A DNA stretch of 34,535 nucleotides from Elusimicrobiota bacterium (GCA_030651035.1 JAUSCK010000129.1:1-34535); one strand, 5' to 3'; counted from the stretch's first letter, positions 1-8,899 are shown. Numbers and translations: made by a program. The notes: generated by a model not told the origin, from the letters alone.

Positions 1-644
1 AGTTCCTCGATAAGGACGAGGAGGCCGGCGCCCAGCGGGGCGAGCAGGTAGCGTATTTTTACCCCCGCGGCAAAACAGATGAACAGCGCCACCGCGAAAA
101 GCAGTGCAGGCGTGCCGAGGTCCGGCTCGGCGGCTATCAGCCCAAGTATTATTATTGTCACGCCCAGGGGTTTCAGCAGCTCCCGCCAGTTCGCCTGTAT
201 GCGGCTGATGTTGCGGTCAAAAAAATCCGCCAGGTAAAGCACAAGGACCACTTTGGCGAATTCGCTGATCTGCAGTTTCATGAATCCCAGCGGTATCCAG
301 CGGCGCACGTTGCCCACCGGCCGCATGAACAGCGTTATCACCAGCAGGACGACCGTCGCTATAACTACGGGCTTTATGTAAGAGCGAACTTTCTCCAGGT
401 CTATTTTTGCCGCCGCGGCCATGAGGCCCAGGCCGAGCAGCATGTACAGCGCCTGCTTTTTGGTGTAGAAAAGCGAGTCCAGCCCGTTGTTAACTGCGAA
501 AAGCGCGCTGGCCGAAAAAAGGGATACCAGCCCCAGCATCAGCAGTATGGTGACGATAAAGAAAACCGGGTAGTCGATGTATTTGAGGCTGCGGTTGTGT
601 ATTACGTTGTATAAGGGCTTCTGGCGTTTTGAGGCGAAATCCAT
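1..644 (-). CDS. ftsW: FtsW, SEDS peptidoglycan glycosyltransferase (partial, C-terminus beyond window)
   Basis: FtsW polymerises lipid II into glycan strands at the division septum, working with the class B PBP FtsI. About 214 N-terminal residues are visible. They start MDFASKRQKPLYNVIHNRSL and contain several hydrophobic spans, the SEDS-typical stretch FMRPVGNVRRWIPLGFMKLQ, then ISEFAKVVLVLYLADF and AAEPDLGTPALLF. The ATG at 644 lies two bases after the murD stop, so the two genes are translationally coupled. The order murD-ftsW fits the dcw cluster. RodA is the main alternative, but position next to murD favours FtsW. The gene continues past base 1 of the window. Confidence 0.93.
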   Translation of the reverse strand, partial: MDFASKRQKPLYNVIHNRSLKYIDYPVFFIVTILLMLGLVSLFSASALFAVNNGLDSLFYTKKQALYMLLGLGLMAAAAKIDLEKVRSYIKPVVIATVVLLVITLFMRPVGNVRRWIPLGFMKLQISEFAKVVLVLYLADFFDRNISRIQANWRELLKPLGVTIIILGLIAAEPDLGTPALLFAVALFICFAAGVKIRYLLAPLGAGLLVLIEE

Positions 645-646
645 AG

Positions 647-2011
647 TTATAACTTTTTCACGAAAGCTTTGAATTTGCGGCCGCGGTCTTCGAAGTCCCT
701 GAACTGGTCGAAGGAGGCGCAGGCCGGCGAGAACAGCGCTATGTCGCCCGGCGCCGCCGTTTCGAGTATGGCGCGGCAGGCGCGCTCCATGGTGACGGAG
801 GTTATTATGGGGCAGCTGCCGGCCAGCTCCTTCTCTATCTTCGGCGCGGCGGCGCCTATGGTCAGGACGGCCTTTACGCTTTTGCGGACCAGCGGCAGCA
901 GCGGGGCGTAAGGGCTGCCCTTGTCCAGGCCGCCCAGTATAAGCCAGATGTTCTTTTTCCGGCCCAGCGCTTTCAGCGCCACCAGGGTAGAATCCACGTT
1001 GGTCGCCTTCGAGTCGTTTATGAAGAGTGTCCCGCGGGCTTTGCCGGCGGGCTCGAGGCGGTGCTCCACTCCCCGGAAAGAGGCGAAAACTTTTTTAATA
1101 ACGGCGGGCTTTACGCCGCAGTGGAGGGCCATCAGCCCGGCGCACATGGCGTTCTCAAGATTATGGGCTCCGGGCAGGCCGGGCGGCTTCACGGTGAACG
1201 TTTCTTTCCCGGTTTTGAAGAGCAGCTTCCTCCCGGCGGCCCAGGCGGAGAGCTTCCCCCCCGCGCGCCTGGAGGAAAAGAATAGAACCTTCGACGGGCA
1301 GCCCTTGGCCAGGCGGCGGCAATAGTCGTCCTCGTAGTTAAAAACGCAGCAGGCTGACGGGCCCTGGAACTTAAAAACCTTTTCCTTGGCTTTCACGTAG
1401 GCCGCCATGCTGCCGTGGTGGTCCAGGTGGTCCGGCGTGATATTGAGCACGCAGGCCGCGTCCGGCTTGATATGCAGGCTGTCCTCCAGCTGGTAGCTGG
1501 AAACCTCCATGACCACGGCGTCGCGCGGGCGGGCTTTGGGGGCCGCTTCCGCCGCGGGGATGCCGACATTGCCGCAGACCAGTGCGCGAGCGCCGGGGCG
1601 CAGTGCCGCGTTCATGATCTCGCCCAGCAGCACCGTAGTGGTGGTCTTGCCGTTGGTGCCGGTCACGGCCAGCAGTTTCCCGGCGGCTGAGAAAGACAGC
1701 GCGATCTCGATCTCGCTGAAAAGCGGTATGTTCTTTTTTTTGAGGGCGGCTATGAGCGGGTGGGAGCCGGGCATGCCCGGGCTTTTTACCGCGAAGCCGC
1801 AGCTGAAAGCTTTTTTGCCGTGGCCGCCTGTTTCAACCTCGACGGAACGGGCAAGGCCTTTAAGCTTTTCCTTGATGTCGTAGGCCTTCTTTTCGTCGGT
1901 GAGCAGGACTTTGAAACCTTTGGCGGCCAGCAGGTTGGCGCAGGCGACGCCTGATTTCCCGGCCCCTATCACCAGCGCTTTTCTGCCTTTGAAATTTTCA
2001 GGAATGAACAT
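647..2011 (-). CDS. murD: UDP-N-acetylmuramoylalanine--D-glutamate ligase
   Basis: Cytoplasmic Mur ligase that adds D-glutamate to UDP-MurNAc-L-Ala using ATP. The 454-residue protein has a Rossmann-like N-terminus (KALVIGAGKSGVACANLLAA), the SPG motif near residue 77, the P-loop VTGTNGKTTTTVLLGE around residues 116-131, NITPDHLDHHGS, the HRLE motif and FINDSKATNVDST, all typical of MurD. The end FSPACASFDQFRDFEDRG is the MurD C-terminal signature. Length is normal. It begins 14 bases after the mraY stop and is followed within two bases by ftsW, in one minus-strand operon. Confidence 0.97.
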   Translation of the reverse strand: MFIPENFKGRKALVIGAGKSGVACANLLAAKGFKVLLTDEKKAYDIKEKLKGLARSVEVETGGHGKKAFSCGFAVKSPGMPGSHPLIAALKKKNIPLFSEIEIALSFSAAGKLLAVTGTNGKTTTTVLLGEIMNAALRPGARALVCGNVGIPAAEAAPKARPRDAVVMEVSSYQLEDSLHIKPDAACVLNITPDHLDHHGSMAAYVKAKEKVFKFQGPSACCVFNYEDDYCRRLAKGCPSKVLFFSSRRAGGKLSAWAAGRKLLFKTGKETFTVKPPGLPGAHNLENAMCAGLMALHCGVKPAVIKKVFASFRGVEHRLEPAGKARGTLFINDSKATNVDSTLVALKALGRKKNIWLILGGLDKGSPYAPLLPLVRKSVKAVLTIGAAAPKIEKELAGSCPIITSVTMERACRAILETAAPGDIALFSPACASFDQFRDFEDRGRKFKAFVKKL

Positions 2012-2025
2012 AAATTCGGCATTCT

Positions 2026-3111
2026 TCAGCGGATCTTCAGCGACGACAGCGCTATCAGCGCCAGCATGATGCCGGCTATCCAGAACCGGACCGTGACCTT
2101 TGATTCCGCGATGCCTTTAAGTTCGAAGTGGTGGTGTATGGGCGCCATAAGGAAAAGCCGCCGCTTATTGCGCAGCTTGTAGGAGCCCATCTGCAGTATC
2201 ACCGAAAGGGTTTCAAGCAGGAAGATACCGCCGGCCACCGGCAGCAGCAGCTCCTGTTTTACGGCTATGGCCGCGACGCCGATGGTTCCGCCCAGGAACA
2301 GGGAGCTGGTGTCGCCCATGAAGACCTCCGCCGGGTAGGCGTTGTACCAGAGGAAGCCCAGGCAGGACCCTATCATGGCGGACAGGAAAACCGCTATCTC
2401 GCCGGCGCCCTCGACGTAGATTATCTTGAGGTACGAGGCTATCTTCACGTTGCCGGCCGAGTAGGCCAGTATGGCGAAGGTGAGCGCGGTTATGACTATC
2501 GAGCCGGCCGCCAGCCCGTCCAGGCCGTCGGTGAGGTTGACGGCGTTGGAGGAGCCGATTATTACCAGCATCGCGAGGGCCGCGTAAAGGAAACCCAGGT
2601 TAATATAAAGCTCCTTGGTGTAAGGGATGGAAAGCGAGTTGGCGTACTGCGCGTTGGACGGGTTGGCGGCCAGGTAGCCCACCACGCACACGGCGGCGAA
2701 GATCTGAAGCGAGAACTTGAAGGCGGAAGAGGCCCCCTTCGGGTTTTTCTTGACCAGCTTGGTGTAGTCGTCCAGCCAGCCGGCGAAGGCCAGGACCGCG
2801 GTCGTGAACAGGAGCAGCAGTATAAAGCGGTTATCCATGCGGGCCCAGAGGCAGGTGGTGATCACCAGCGTCAGGAAGATCAGCAGCCCGCCCATCGTGG
2901 TGGTGCCCTGCTTGGCCAGGTGGGTCTGGGGGCCGTCGGTGCGCTGCACCTGGCCTATTTTATAGGAGCGCAGCTTGGCTATGAGCCACGGGCCGAACAG
3001 CAGGCTTAAAAGGAACGAGGTTATCACGGCCCCGCCGGCCCTGAAAGTGATGTACTGGAAAACATTGAGCGGGCTGAAGAAATCCCTGAAGTAATGCGCG
3101 TAGTAAAGCAT
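2026..3111 (-). CDS. mraY: Phospho-N-acetylmuramoyl-pentapeptide transferase (lipid I synthase)
   Basis: Inner-membrane enzyme that transfers phospho-MurNAc-pentapeptide to undecaprenyl phosphate. The 361-residue polytopic protein carries the family hallmarks in order: GTTTMGG (about 69-75), WLDDYTKLVKKNPKG with the catalytic DD at about 114-115, NAVNLTDGLDGLAAG, FMGDTSSLFLGG and APIHHHFELKG with the HHH cluster. Length matches MraY. It normally follows murF directly, but here it is separated from murF by about 8 kb of unrelated genes, so it probably needs its own promoter in 3112-3230. That stretch is AT-rich, but I see no convincing consensus promoter. Confidence 0.97.
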   Translation of the reverse strand: MLYYAHYFRDFFSPLNVFQYITFRAGGAVITSFLLSLLFGPWLIAKLRSYKIGQVQRTDGPQTHLAKQGTTTMGGLLIFLTLVITTCLWARMDNRFILLLLFTTAVLAFAGWLDDYTKLVKKNPKGASSAFKFSLQIFAAVCVVGYLAANPSNAQYANSLSIPYTKELYINLGFLYAALAMLVIIGSSNAVNLTDGLDGLAAGSIVITALTFAILAYSAGNVKIASYLKIIYVEGAGEIAVFLSAMIGSCLGFLWYNAYPAEVFMGDTSSLFLGGTIGVAAIAVKQELLLPVAGGIFLLETLSVILQMGSYKLRNKRRLFLMAPIHHHFELKGIAESKVTVRFWIAGIMLALIALSSLKIR

Positions 3112-3231
3112 CGTGTCCTTGTCTAAAAACTAAAAATCGGTTCGCCTGGTCCGGCTTTTCTTTATAGCCATATTTTATTACTTTTTAAGCGCCTTGTCCG
3201 TTTTCCCCATGCTCCTGATGAATAATAGTTC

Positions 3232-3267
3232 TTAACCTGAAAGTTGCAACGGCGGCTTTCAGGTTAA
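3232..3267 (-). terminator. 12-bp perfect inverted repeat after ferredoxin gene
   Basis: TTAACCTGAAAG at 3232-3243 pairs exactly with CTTTCAGGTTAA at 3256-3267 around a 12-base loop. It lies 9 bases beyond the ferredoxin stop and before mraY, where a transcription end is expected. There is no clear run of U after the stem, so it may be a factor-dependent or mRNA-stabilising end, or an operator. The pairing is seen directly; the terminator role is inferred. Confidence 0.55.
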
Positions 3268-3276
3268 TGGAACACC

Positions 3277-3465
3277 TTACCTGATCTGCATCGCGTCCAT
3301 CGGACAGGTCCAGACGCACCCTCCCAGACGGTCACATTGCGTCTCATCCGTTACTTTGCACTTCTTTGTTTCCGGGTCCAGATACAATATCCTCTTCGGA
3401 CACATAGTCACGCACTTGCCGCACCCGGTGCACAAGTTCTCATCAATAAGGACTGTGTTGTTCAT
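3277..3465 (-). CDS. Small ferredoxin, two iron-sulfur cluster motifs (second atypical)
   Basis: A 62-residue ferredoxin-like electron carrier. The first cluster motif is canonical, CTGCGKCVTMCPK (CX2CX2CX3CP). The second half has four cysteines with unusual spacing: C near KKC, then QCDRLGGCVWTCPMDA, that is C-X7-C-X5-C-X3-CP rather than CX2CX2CX3C. The start ATG at 3465 has a strong ribosome site (GGGAGG, 5 bases upstream). It lies 51 bases downstream of the thioredoxin gene on the same strand, suggesting a small redox operon. The redox partner is not identifiable from the sequence. Confidence 0.88.
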   Translation of the reverse strand: MNNTVLIDENLCTGCGKCVTMCPKRILYLDPETKKCKVTDETQCDRLGGCVWTCPMDAMQIR

Positions 3466-3481
3466 TTTATCCTCCCTGCGC

Positions 3482-3514
3482 GGCGATCTGGAAATGCAGC
3501 TTTTCCGGATCGCC
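3482..3514 (-). repeat. Strong hairpin between thioredoxin and ferredoxin genes
   Basis: GGCGATC (3482-3488) pairs with GATCGCC (3508-3514). After one mismatch, GGAAA (3490-3494) pairs with TTTCC (3502-3506), leaving a 7-base loop. It fills most of the 51-base intercistronic gap, ending just before the ferredoxin ribosome site. A role in differential expression, RNA processing or attenuation is possible. It has no U-tract, so a simple intrinsic terminator is unlikely. Confidence 0.55.
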
Positions 3515-3516
3515 CT

Positions 3517-3873
3517 TTACTGTTTTACTCCCAGCACTTCCGCGATGGCTTTTTCCAGGCTTTCCTTCGGCACGACGCCCCGCACGAGCTGCGGCTGGCC
3601 TGACGCAGGAATTAAAAGCAGGGTCGGAATGCTTTGTATGCCGAACGCGGAGGAAAGCTGCTGCTCCTCCTCGGTGTTCACTTTGTATATGTCAAGCTTC
3701 CCGGCGTATTTCTCCGCCAGCTCGGCCAGCACGGGAGAGAGCATTTTGCACGGGCCGCACCAGTCGGCGTAAAAGTCCACTATGCAGGGCTTTGTTCCGG
3801 CGAATTTCCAGTCTTTGTTCTGCTCGAAGTCAAAAACCTTCGCTTTGAACGATGTCAGTGTAAGATTTTCCAT
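3517..3873 (-). CDS. trxA: Thioredoxin
   Basis: Cytoplasmic thiol-disulfide oxidoreductase of 118 residues with the active site YADWCGPCKMLSPVL, the cis-proline region SIPTLLL and the normal thioredoxin fold length after a short N-terminal extension (MENLTLTSFKAKVFDFEQNK). The ATG at 3873 is preceded by a GGAGGAG ribosome site. It is the first gene of an apparent trx-ferredoxin pair. No thioredoxin reductase gene is in the window. It could serve any redox function; the ferredoxin neighbour is the only context. Confidence 0.93.
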   Translation of the reverse strand: MENLTLTSFKAKVFDFEQNKDWKFAGTKPCIVDFYADWCGPCKMLSPVLAELAEKYAGKLDIYKVNTEEEQQLSSAFGIQSIPTLLLIPASGQPQLVRGVVPKESLEKAIAEVLGVKQ

Positions 3874-3928
3874 AACTCCTCCTTAATGATCCCGTCTTAG
3901 CGCACTTGGCCGTTTCCCGCTCTACTAT

Positions 3929-4034
3929 TTAGATGCGCCCGGAGGCTGAAAGGATTCACCTGGTCCTGGCAGGGCTCCGAAAAGCATCCGCGTTCTCACC
4001 TCAAATGAATCCTTTATCCGGTCCGCGCATCTAA
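3929..4034. repeat. 10-bp inverted repeat flanking the leader of the efflux operon
   Basis: TTAGATGCGC (3929-3938) and its exact complement GCGCATCTAA (4025-4034) enclose 86 bases between trxA and the tolC-like gene, in the region where the divergent promoters should lie. It could be a small inserted element with terminal inverted repeats or a split operator. No ORF or consensus promoter was recognised inside. Confidence 0.4.
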
Positions 4035-4063
4035 TTGGAAAGAAGCCAGGGAGGAAGTTAACT

Positions 4064-5422
4064 ATGAACGGCAAAATAATTATTTTCAGTATCTTCTCTT
4101 TAATCCCTTTAACAGCCCGGGCCGCCCAGGTCACCCTTGAAGCGGCCGTGGAGAAAGGCCTTAAAGCCGACAATATATTAAAGGAAGAGGCGGCCCGCGT
4201 CAGCGGCGCGAAAGCGGGGTTAAGCCAGGCCCGGCTGGCCAGGCTGGGCGGTTTTAAATTGAAAGGGATGTACACCGACGGTACCGACCCGGTCTACGCA
4301 TTCGCCGCGGCCATGAAGCAGGGTACTTTCAGCATGGCCTCCATGGCCGCGATAAACGATCCGGCCCCCGCGCGCAACTTCACGGCCGGCATAGAGGCCG
4401 GTGTGCCGCTCTTCACCGGATTCGCCGTCACGAACGCGGTTAAAATGGGCGAGCTGGGCACAGAAGCCGCGCAGAGCGGCTATGAGCGGGCCCGCGCCGG
4501 GATAACCTTCAAAATCACCTATCAGTGGCTCACCGTGCTGCTGCGCCGCCGTCTGGCTGAGCTGGCCTCCGACAGCGTAAAGGCCGCCGAAACCGAGCTG
4601 AAGACCGCCCGGATGCTTAAGGATAAGGGCATGGTGCCGGGCTCCGACTATTACGGCGCCGAAGCCATACTTTCCACGCTGCGCGGCTACAGCCTGAGCT
4701 GGGATAAAGCGCTGGAGCTTGAAAAAGAAAAGCTGGCCATAACGCTGGGCATGGACGCGGCCTCCGGCGTTGACGCGGCGGGCGGATTGAATGAAGCGGT
4801 CTACGCTGAAAAGACCAGGAGCGAGCTGGCCGCCGCGCCCCCGGGTGGAAGGCGCGACATAAAAGCGCTGGAGAAAATGGCCGCTGTCTCCAGGATCTCC
4901 GAAGCCATGCAGGAAAATTCCGTGCTGCCGGTCGTCGAGGCTTTCGGCTCCTGGGAAACAAATTCTGAAAGTCTTTCGAATTTTAGATCCAGCCGGCTGC
5001 TCGGCCTGCGCCTTACGGTGCCGCTGGGCGACCCCGCTTATTTCGCGAAAAGAGACGCGGCCAGGGCCGAAGCCTCAATGGCCTCCAGCCGCCTGGACGA
5101 AGCTCGCAAACAGGCTTCGATCGAAGTAGCCGAGGCGCTGAACAACTATAGCGCCGCCAAAGAAAGCCTGCCCGTGGCGAGGGAAACCCTGGAGAAAGCC
5201 AGGCAGTCGCTTGAGCTCTTCCGCCCCCTCTACCGCCAGGGCCGCCAGAGCGTGCTGGAAGTCCTCCGCGCACAGGCCTCCGTATTGCAGGCTGAAGCCG
5301 CCTATTACGAAACCCTGTACAAACTGAATCTCTACCACGCCCGGACCCTGCTGGCATCGGAAACGCTGGATGGCGCGGCGATAAAAGAAATGTCGGAGAA
5401 GCTGGTGAAGACAGCGAATTGA
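4064..5422 (+). CDS. TolC-family outer-membrane efflux protein
   Basis: A 452-residue outer-membrane factor of a tripartite efflux system. A signal peptide (MNGKIIIFSIFSLIPLTARA) is followed by VTLEAAVEKGLKADN, the usual N-terminal start of the mature TolC fold, and by long Ala/Leu/Glu-rich helices in two similar halves. The second half contains RLDEARKQASIEVAEALNNY and LYRQGRQSVLEVLRAQASVLQAEAAYYE. The start ATG has a GGGAGGAAG ribosome site. The RND permease gene begins 16 bases downstream, so the pair is an operon. The periplasmic adaptor gene that normally accompanies such pairs is missing here. Confidence 0.9.
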   Translation: MNGKIIIFSIFSLIPLTARAAQVTLEAAVEKGLKADNILKEEAARVSGAKAGLSQARLARLGGFKLKGMYTDGTDPVYAFAAAMKQGTFSMASMAAINDPAPARNFTAGIEAGVPLFTGFAVTNAVKMGELGTEAAQSGYERARAGITFKITYQWLTVLLRRRLAELASDSVKAAETELKTARMLKDKGMVPGSDYYGAEAILSTLRGYSLSWDKALELEKEKLAITLGMDAASGVDAAGGLNEAVYAEKTRSELAAAPPGGRRDIKALEKMAAVSRISEAMQENSVLPVVEAFGSWETNSESLSNFRSSRLLGLRLTVPLGDPAYFAKRDAARAEASMASSRLDEARKQASIEVAEALNNYSAAKESLPVARETLEKARQSLELFRPLYRQGRQSVLEVLRAQASVLQAEAAYYETLYKLNLYHARTLLASETLDGAAIKEMSEKLVKTAN

Positions 5423-5438
5423 TCAGCCGGAGGATACT

Positions 5439-8400
5439 ATGAACAACGATATAGAACAAAAATACGGAATGGCCGGGCGCATGGCAGGGGCTTTTATAAG
5501 TTCCCGCCTTACGCCCATACTCATCATCACCTTCATCCTGCTGGGAGTCTTCTCCACCTTCAAACTCCCGCGCGAAGAAGAGCCCCAGATAAACGTTCCC
5601 ATGTTCGACATCATGGTCCCGTTCTACGGCGCCGCCCCCGGAGAAATAGAAAAGCACCTGGTGGAAGTCGGCGAGCGCAAACTCTGGGAGATCCCCGGCG
5701 TAGAATACATCTACTCCATAGCCCGGCCCAACTTCGCGATGTTCACCGTCCGCTTCAAGGTCGGCACCTCCCCTGAAACCGCCGCCAGCCTTGTCTACAC
5801 CAAGACGATGGACAACAGCGACCTGATGCCCCGGGGAGCAGGGGCGCCGATAATAAAGTTCCGCGCCATAGACGACGTCCCCGTCCTCGCCCTCACGCTC
5901 TGGGGCGAGGGCCGGAACGATTACGAACTGCGCCGCGCCGCCGCCCGCATACAGACCGAGATCAACGCGGTCTCTAATGTCTCCGAAACCCGCATCATAG
6001 GCGGCCACAAGCGCCAGTTTATCGTGCACTTCGACCCGCCGGCCCTCGCCCGCCACCGCCTCACCCCGCCCATGCTCGCCGGCATAATAAAGATGTCCAA
6101 CGCCAGCCTGCCTTCCGGCCATTACAACCAGGGCGACACCAGGCTGCTGGCCGAAACCGACGCCTTCATACGCAGCGCCGAAGACCTGAAGAACATAATA
6201 GTCGGCGTCTTCGACGGCCATCCTGTCAAACTCTCCGAAGTAGCCGACATAAAGGACGGACCCGACGAAGAAGAGCGCTCCGTGACCATGCTGCAGGGCC
6301 CCTCCTCGGCCGTAAGTTCAGCAGCCGCCGCGCCCGCCGTAACCCTCTCGGTCGCCAAGCGCCGCGGAGCTAACGCCACCGAAGTCTCGCGGGCGGTGCT
6401 GGCCAAGGTGGAGGGCATGAAAGGCCGCGATATCCCGGATGGCATAAACATAACCGTCACCCGCAATTACGGCGAAACCGCCAAGGCCAAATCCGACGAG
6501 CTTATCTACCACATGCTGCTGGCCACTTTATCGGTGACCCTGCTCATCGCCCTTACCCTCGGCCTGCGCGAAGCAGCGGTGGTACTGGTTGCCATACCGG
6601 TCACGCTCGCCCTCACCATGCTGGTGTATTACCTCTATGGCTACACCCTTAACCGCATCACCCTGTTCGCGCTTATCTTCTCTATCGGCATTTTGGTCGA
6701 CGACGCTATCGTAGTGGTGGAGAACATAAACCGCCATTGTATGCTGAACCGGAAGAATTCCCTGTTCAAAAATATACTCAACGCCGTGGACGAAGTAGGC
6801 AACCCGACCATCCTCGCCACCTGGACGGTCATCGCCTCCATACTGCCGATGGCTTTTGTCAGCGGCATGATGGGCCCCTACATGCGCCCGATACCGATAG
6901 GCGCTTCCGTCGCCATGCTGTTCTCCCTGGGAGTGGCCTTTGCCTTCACGCCCTGGCTTTACGCCAGGGTGGTGCAGCGCTGGCCGGTGAAGCATTGCGA
7001 GAATAATAAAGAGGGGATCCTGGACCGCCTGTACCGCGGCCTGATGAAAAAGCTCATATACCAGCCGGCCAACGGCAAGAAGTTCCTGCTTTTCACGGCG
7101 GGACTGCTGGCGGCCGTGCTGGCCATGGTCGGCTTCAGGCTGGTGATCTTCAAGACACTGCCCTTCGACAATAAGAACGAGTTCCAGGTCGTTATCAACA
7201 TGCCTGAGAGTTCCTCGCTTGAGCGCACGCAGCGTGCCGCCGGCGAGATGGCGAAATACCTGGCCGCCGTTCCGGAGGTGCGCGACCTGCAGGTATACGC
7301 CGGGGCCTCCGCGCCGTATAACTTCAACGGGCTGGTGCGCCACTACTTCCTGCGGCAGGAGCCTTACCAGGCCGACATACAGGTGAACCTGTCGGACAAG
7401 GGCGCCCGGAAGCGGCAGAGCCACGAGATCGCCGTCGCAGTGCGCTCCCCCCTCAAGAAAATCGCCGACAGCTACGGCGCGAGGGTGCAGGTGGCGGAAG
7501 TCCCCCCCGGGCCGCCGGTGATGTCCACCATGCTGGTGGAGGTCTTCGACCCCAACCCGAAGAACCAGAAGGCGCTGGCGGAAGAAATAAAGAACATACT
7601 CAGGAACACCGAAGGGATAGTGGACGTGGATTCATATATCCCGGAAGACCAGCCCATAACCCGGCTGGTGGTAGACCGCCAAAAAGCGACGCTAAACGGC
7701 GTGGCGGCTTCCGATATAGTGCAGACGGCCGCTTTGTCGCTGTCCGGCTCGGACATAGACTCCGCGCACGTCGAGGACGAGAACGAGGCGGTGGACATAC
7801 GCCTGCGGCTTTCTCCGGAAAAGCGCCGCCGGCTGGAGACGCTTAAAGAGATAAAGTTCTTCTCGCCCAACGGCACGGCCATACCGATGGCCAGCTTCGT
7901 GAAGGCGGAGAATGGCCTGGAGAGCCAGCCCGTTTACCATAAGAACCTGCAGCGCGTGATGTACGTGACGGCTGACATTGCCGGCGGATCAGAAAGCCCC
8001 GTCTACGCGGTGCTGGACCTGAAGGCGAAGATAGACGCGCTCTCCAGAGCGCGCGGAGCGAAGATAAACCAGTACTTCACGCGCCAGCCGGTCAGTTCCT
8101 CCGAGACGGCTATAAAATGGGACGGGGAATGGCATATCACCTATGAGGTGTTCCGGGACCTGGGCCTCGCTTTCGCGATGGTGCTGGTGCTTATCTATAT
8201 CCTTGTGGTGGCCTGGTTCGAGGACTTCCTGACGCCGCTGATAATAATGGCGGCCATCCCGATGGCGCTGATAGGCATTATCCCGGCGCACTGGGGCATG
8301 AACGCCTTCTTCACAGCCACGTCGATGATAGGCTTCATAGCGTCGGCGGGGATAGTTGTGCGCAACTCCATCATACTGGTGGACTTCATAAACCTGAAGG

Positions 8401-8699
8401 TGCGCGAGGGAATGCCGCTTGCGGAGGCTGTTATAGAGGCGGGCGTGGTCCGGTTCCGGCCGATGCTGCTGACCGCGCTGGCGGTCATAGCGGGCGCGGG
8501 CGTGATCTTGTTCGACCCGATCTTCCAGGGGCTGGCGATCTCGCTGATAGCGGGGCAGATAGCGGCGACGCTGCTGTCGCGGGTGGCGGTGCCGGTGCTG
8601 TACTTCCTTACGTTCAGGGACAAGGAATACAAACTTAAGCGGGCGCGGCCGGAGCCGTCGGATGATACCGACGAGGCGCCGGGCGCGACCGGGGAGTAG
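5439..8699 (+). CDS. RND-family efflux permease (AcrB/MdtB-like)
   Basis: A 1086-residue inner-membrane proton-driven exporter, the normal length of the HAE1/AcrB class. The first transmembrane helix follows a short N-terminus (RLTPILIITFILLGVFSTFKLPREEEPQI). Periplasmic porter domains alternate with two membrane blocks. The proton-relay helix reads IFSIGILVDDAIVVVENINRH, with the paired aspartates of the family, and the later block has GFIASAGIVVRNSIILVDFI. Its ribosome site GGAGG lies 7 bases before the ATG. Codon choice is GC-rich like the dcw genes. The substrate cannot be told from the sequence. A heavy-metal (CusA-type) transporter is less likely because I do not see the methionine-rich features of that class. 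Confidence 0.92.
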   Translation: MNNDIEQKYGMAGRMAGAFISSRLTPILIITFILLGVFSTFKLPREEEPQINVPMFDIMVPFYGAAPGEIEKHLVEVGERKLWEIPGVEYIYSIARPNFAMFTVRFKVGTSPETAASLVYTKTMDNSDLMPRGAGAPIIKFRAIDDVPVLALTLWGEGRNDYELRRAAARIQTEINAVSNVSETRIIGGHKRQFIVHFDPPALARHRLTPPMLAGIIKMSNASLPSGHYNQGDTRLLAETDAFIRSAEDLKNIIVGVFDGHPVKLSEVADIKDGPDEEERSVTMLQGPSSAVSSAAAAPAVTLSVAKRRGANATEVSRAVLAKVEGMKGRDIPDGINITVTRNYGETAKAKSDELIYHMLLATLSVTLLIALTLGLREAAVVLVAIPVTLALTMLVYYLYGYTLNRITLFALIFSIGILVDDAIVVVENINRHCMLNRKNSLFKNILNAVDEVGNPTILATWTVIASILPMAFVSGMMGPYMRPIPIGASVAMLFSLGVAFAFTPWLYARVVQRWPVKHCENNKEGILDRLYRGLMKKLIYQPANGKKFLLFTAGLLAAVLAMVGFRLVIFKTLPFDNKNEFQVVINMPESSSLERTQRAAGEMAKYLAAVPEVRDLQVYAGASAPYNFNGLVRHYFLRQEPYQADIQVNLSDKGARKRQSHEIAVAVRSPLKKIADSYGARVQVAEVPPGPPVMSTMLVEVFDPNPKNQKALAEEIKNILRNTEGIVDVDSYIPEDQPITRLVVDRQKATLNGVAASDIVQTAALSLSGSDIDSAHVEDENEAVDIRLRLSPEKRRRLETLKEIKFFSPNGTAIPMASFVKAENGLESQPVYHKNLQRVMYVTADIAGGSESPVYAVLDLKAKIDALSRARGAKINQYFTRQPVSSSETAIKWDGEWHITYEVFRDLGLAFAMVLVLIYILVVAWFEDFLTPLIIMAAIPMALIGIIPAHWGMNAFFTATSMIGFIASAGIVVRNSIILVDFINLKVREGMPLAEAVIEAGVVRFRPMLLTALAVIAGAGVILFDPIFQGLAISLIAGQIAATLLSRVAVPVLYFLTFRDKEYKLKRARPEPSDDTDEAPGATGE

Positions 8700-8707
8700 G
8701 AGGAAAT

Positions 8708-8899
8708 ATGAAACTTAACGAAGCGTTGAGGCTGTTGGCGGGGGGTATGGTGCTGCTTAGCGTCGGGCTGGCGGTCTATTCCAACGATAATTTCCTGTGG
8801 CTCGCTATTTTTGTGGGCGCGAACCAGGTGCAGTCCGCTTTCACGAAGTGGTGCCCGGCCATCTGGTTCTTTAAAAAGCTCGGGATGAAGGAGTGCTGA
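8708..8899 (+). CDS. DUF2892 (YgaP-type) small membrane protein
   Basis: A 63-residue protein with two hydrophobic helices (LRLLAGGMVLLSVGLAVYS and WLAIFVGANQVQSAF), then KWCPAIWFFKKLGMKEC. The pattern GxNxxQSAFTxxCP with a closing LKKLG is characteristic of DUF2892 inner-membrane domains. The start has an AGGAGGAA ribosome site 8 bases after the RND gene stop, so it is the third gene of the efflux operon. DUF2892 domains often accompany rhodanese or redox and metal functions; the role here is unknown. Confidence 0.85.
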   Translation: MKLNEALRLLAGGMVLLSVGLAVYSNDNFLWLAIFVGANQVQSAFTKWCPAIWFFKKLGMKEC

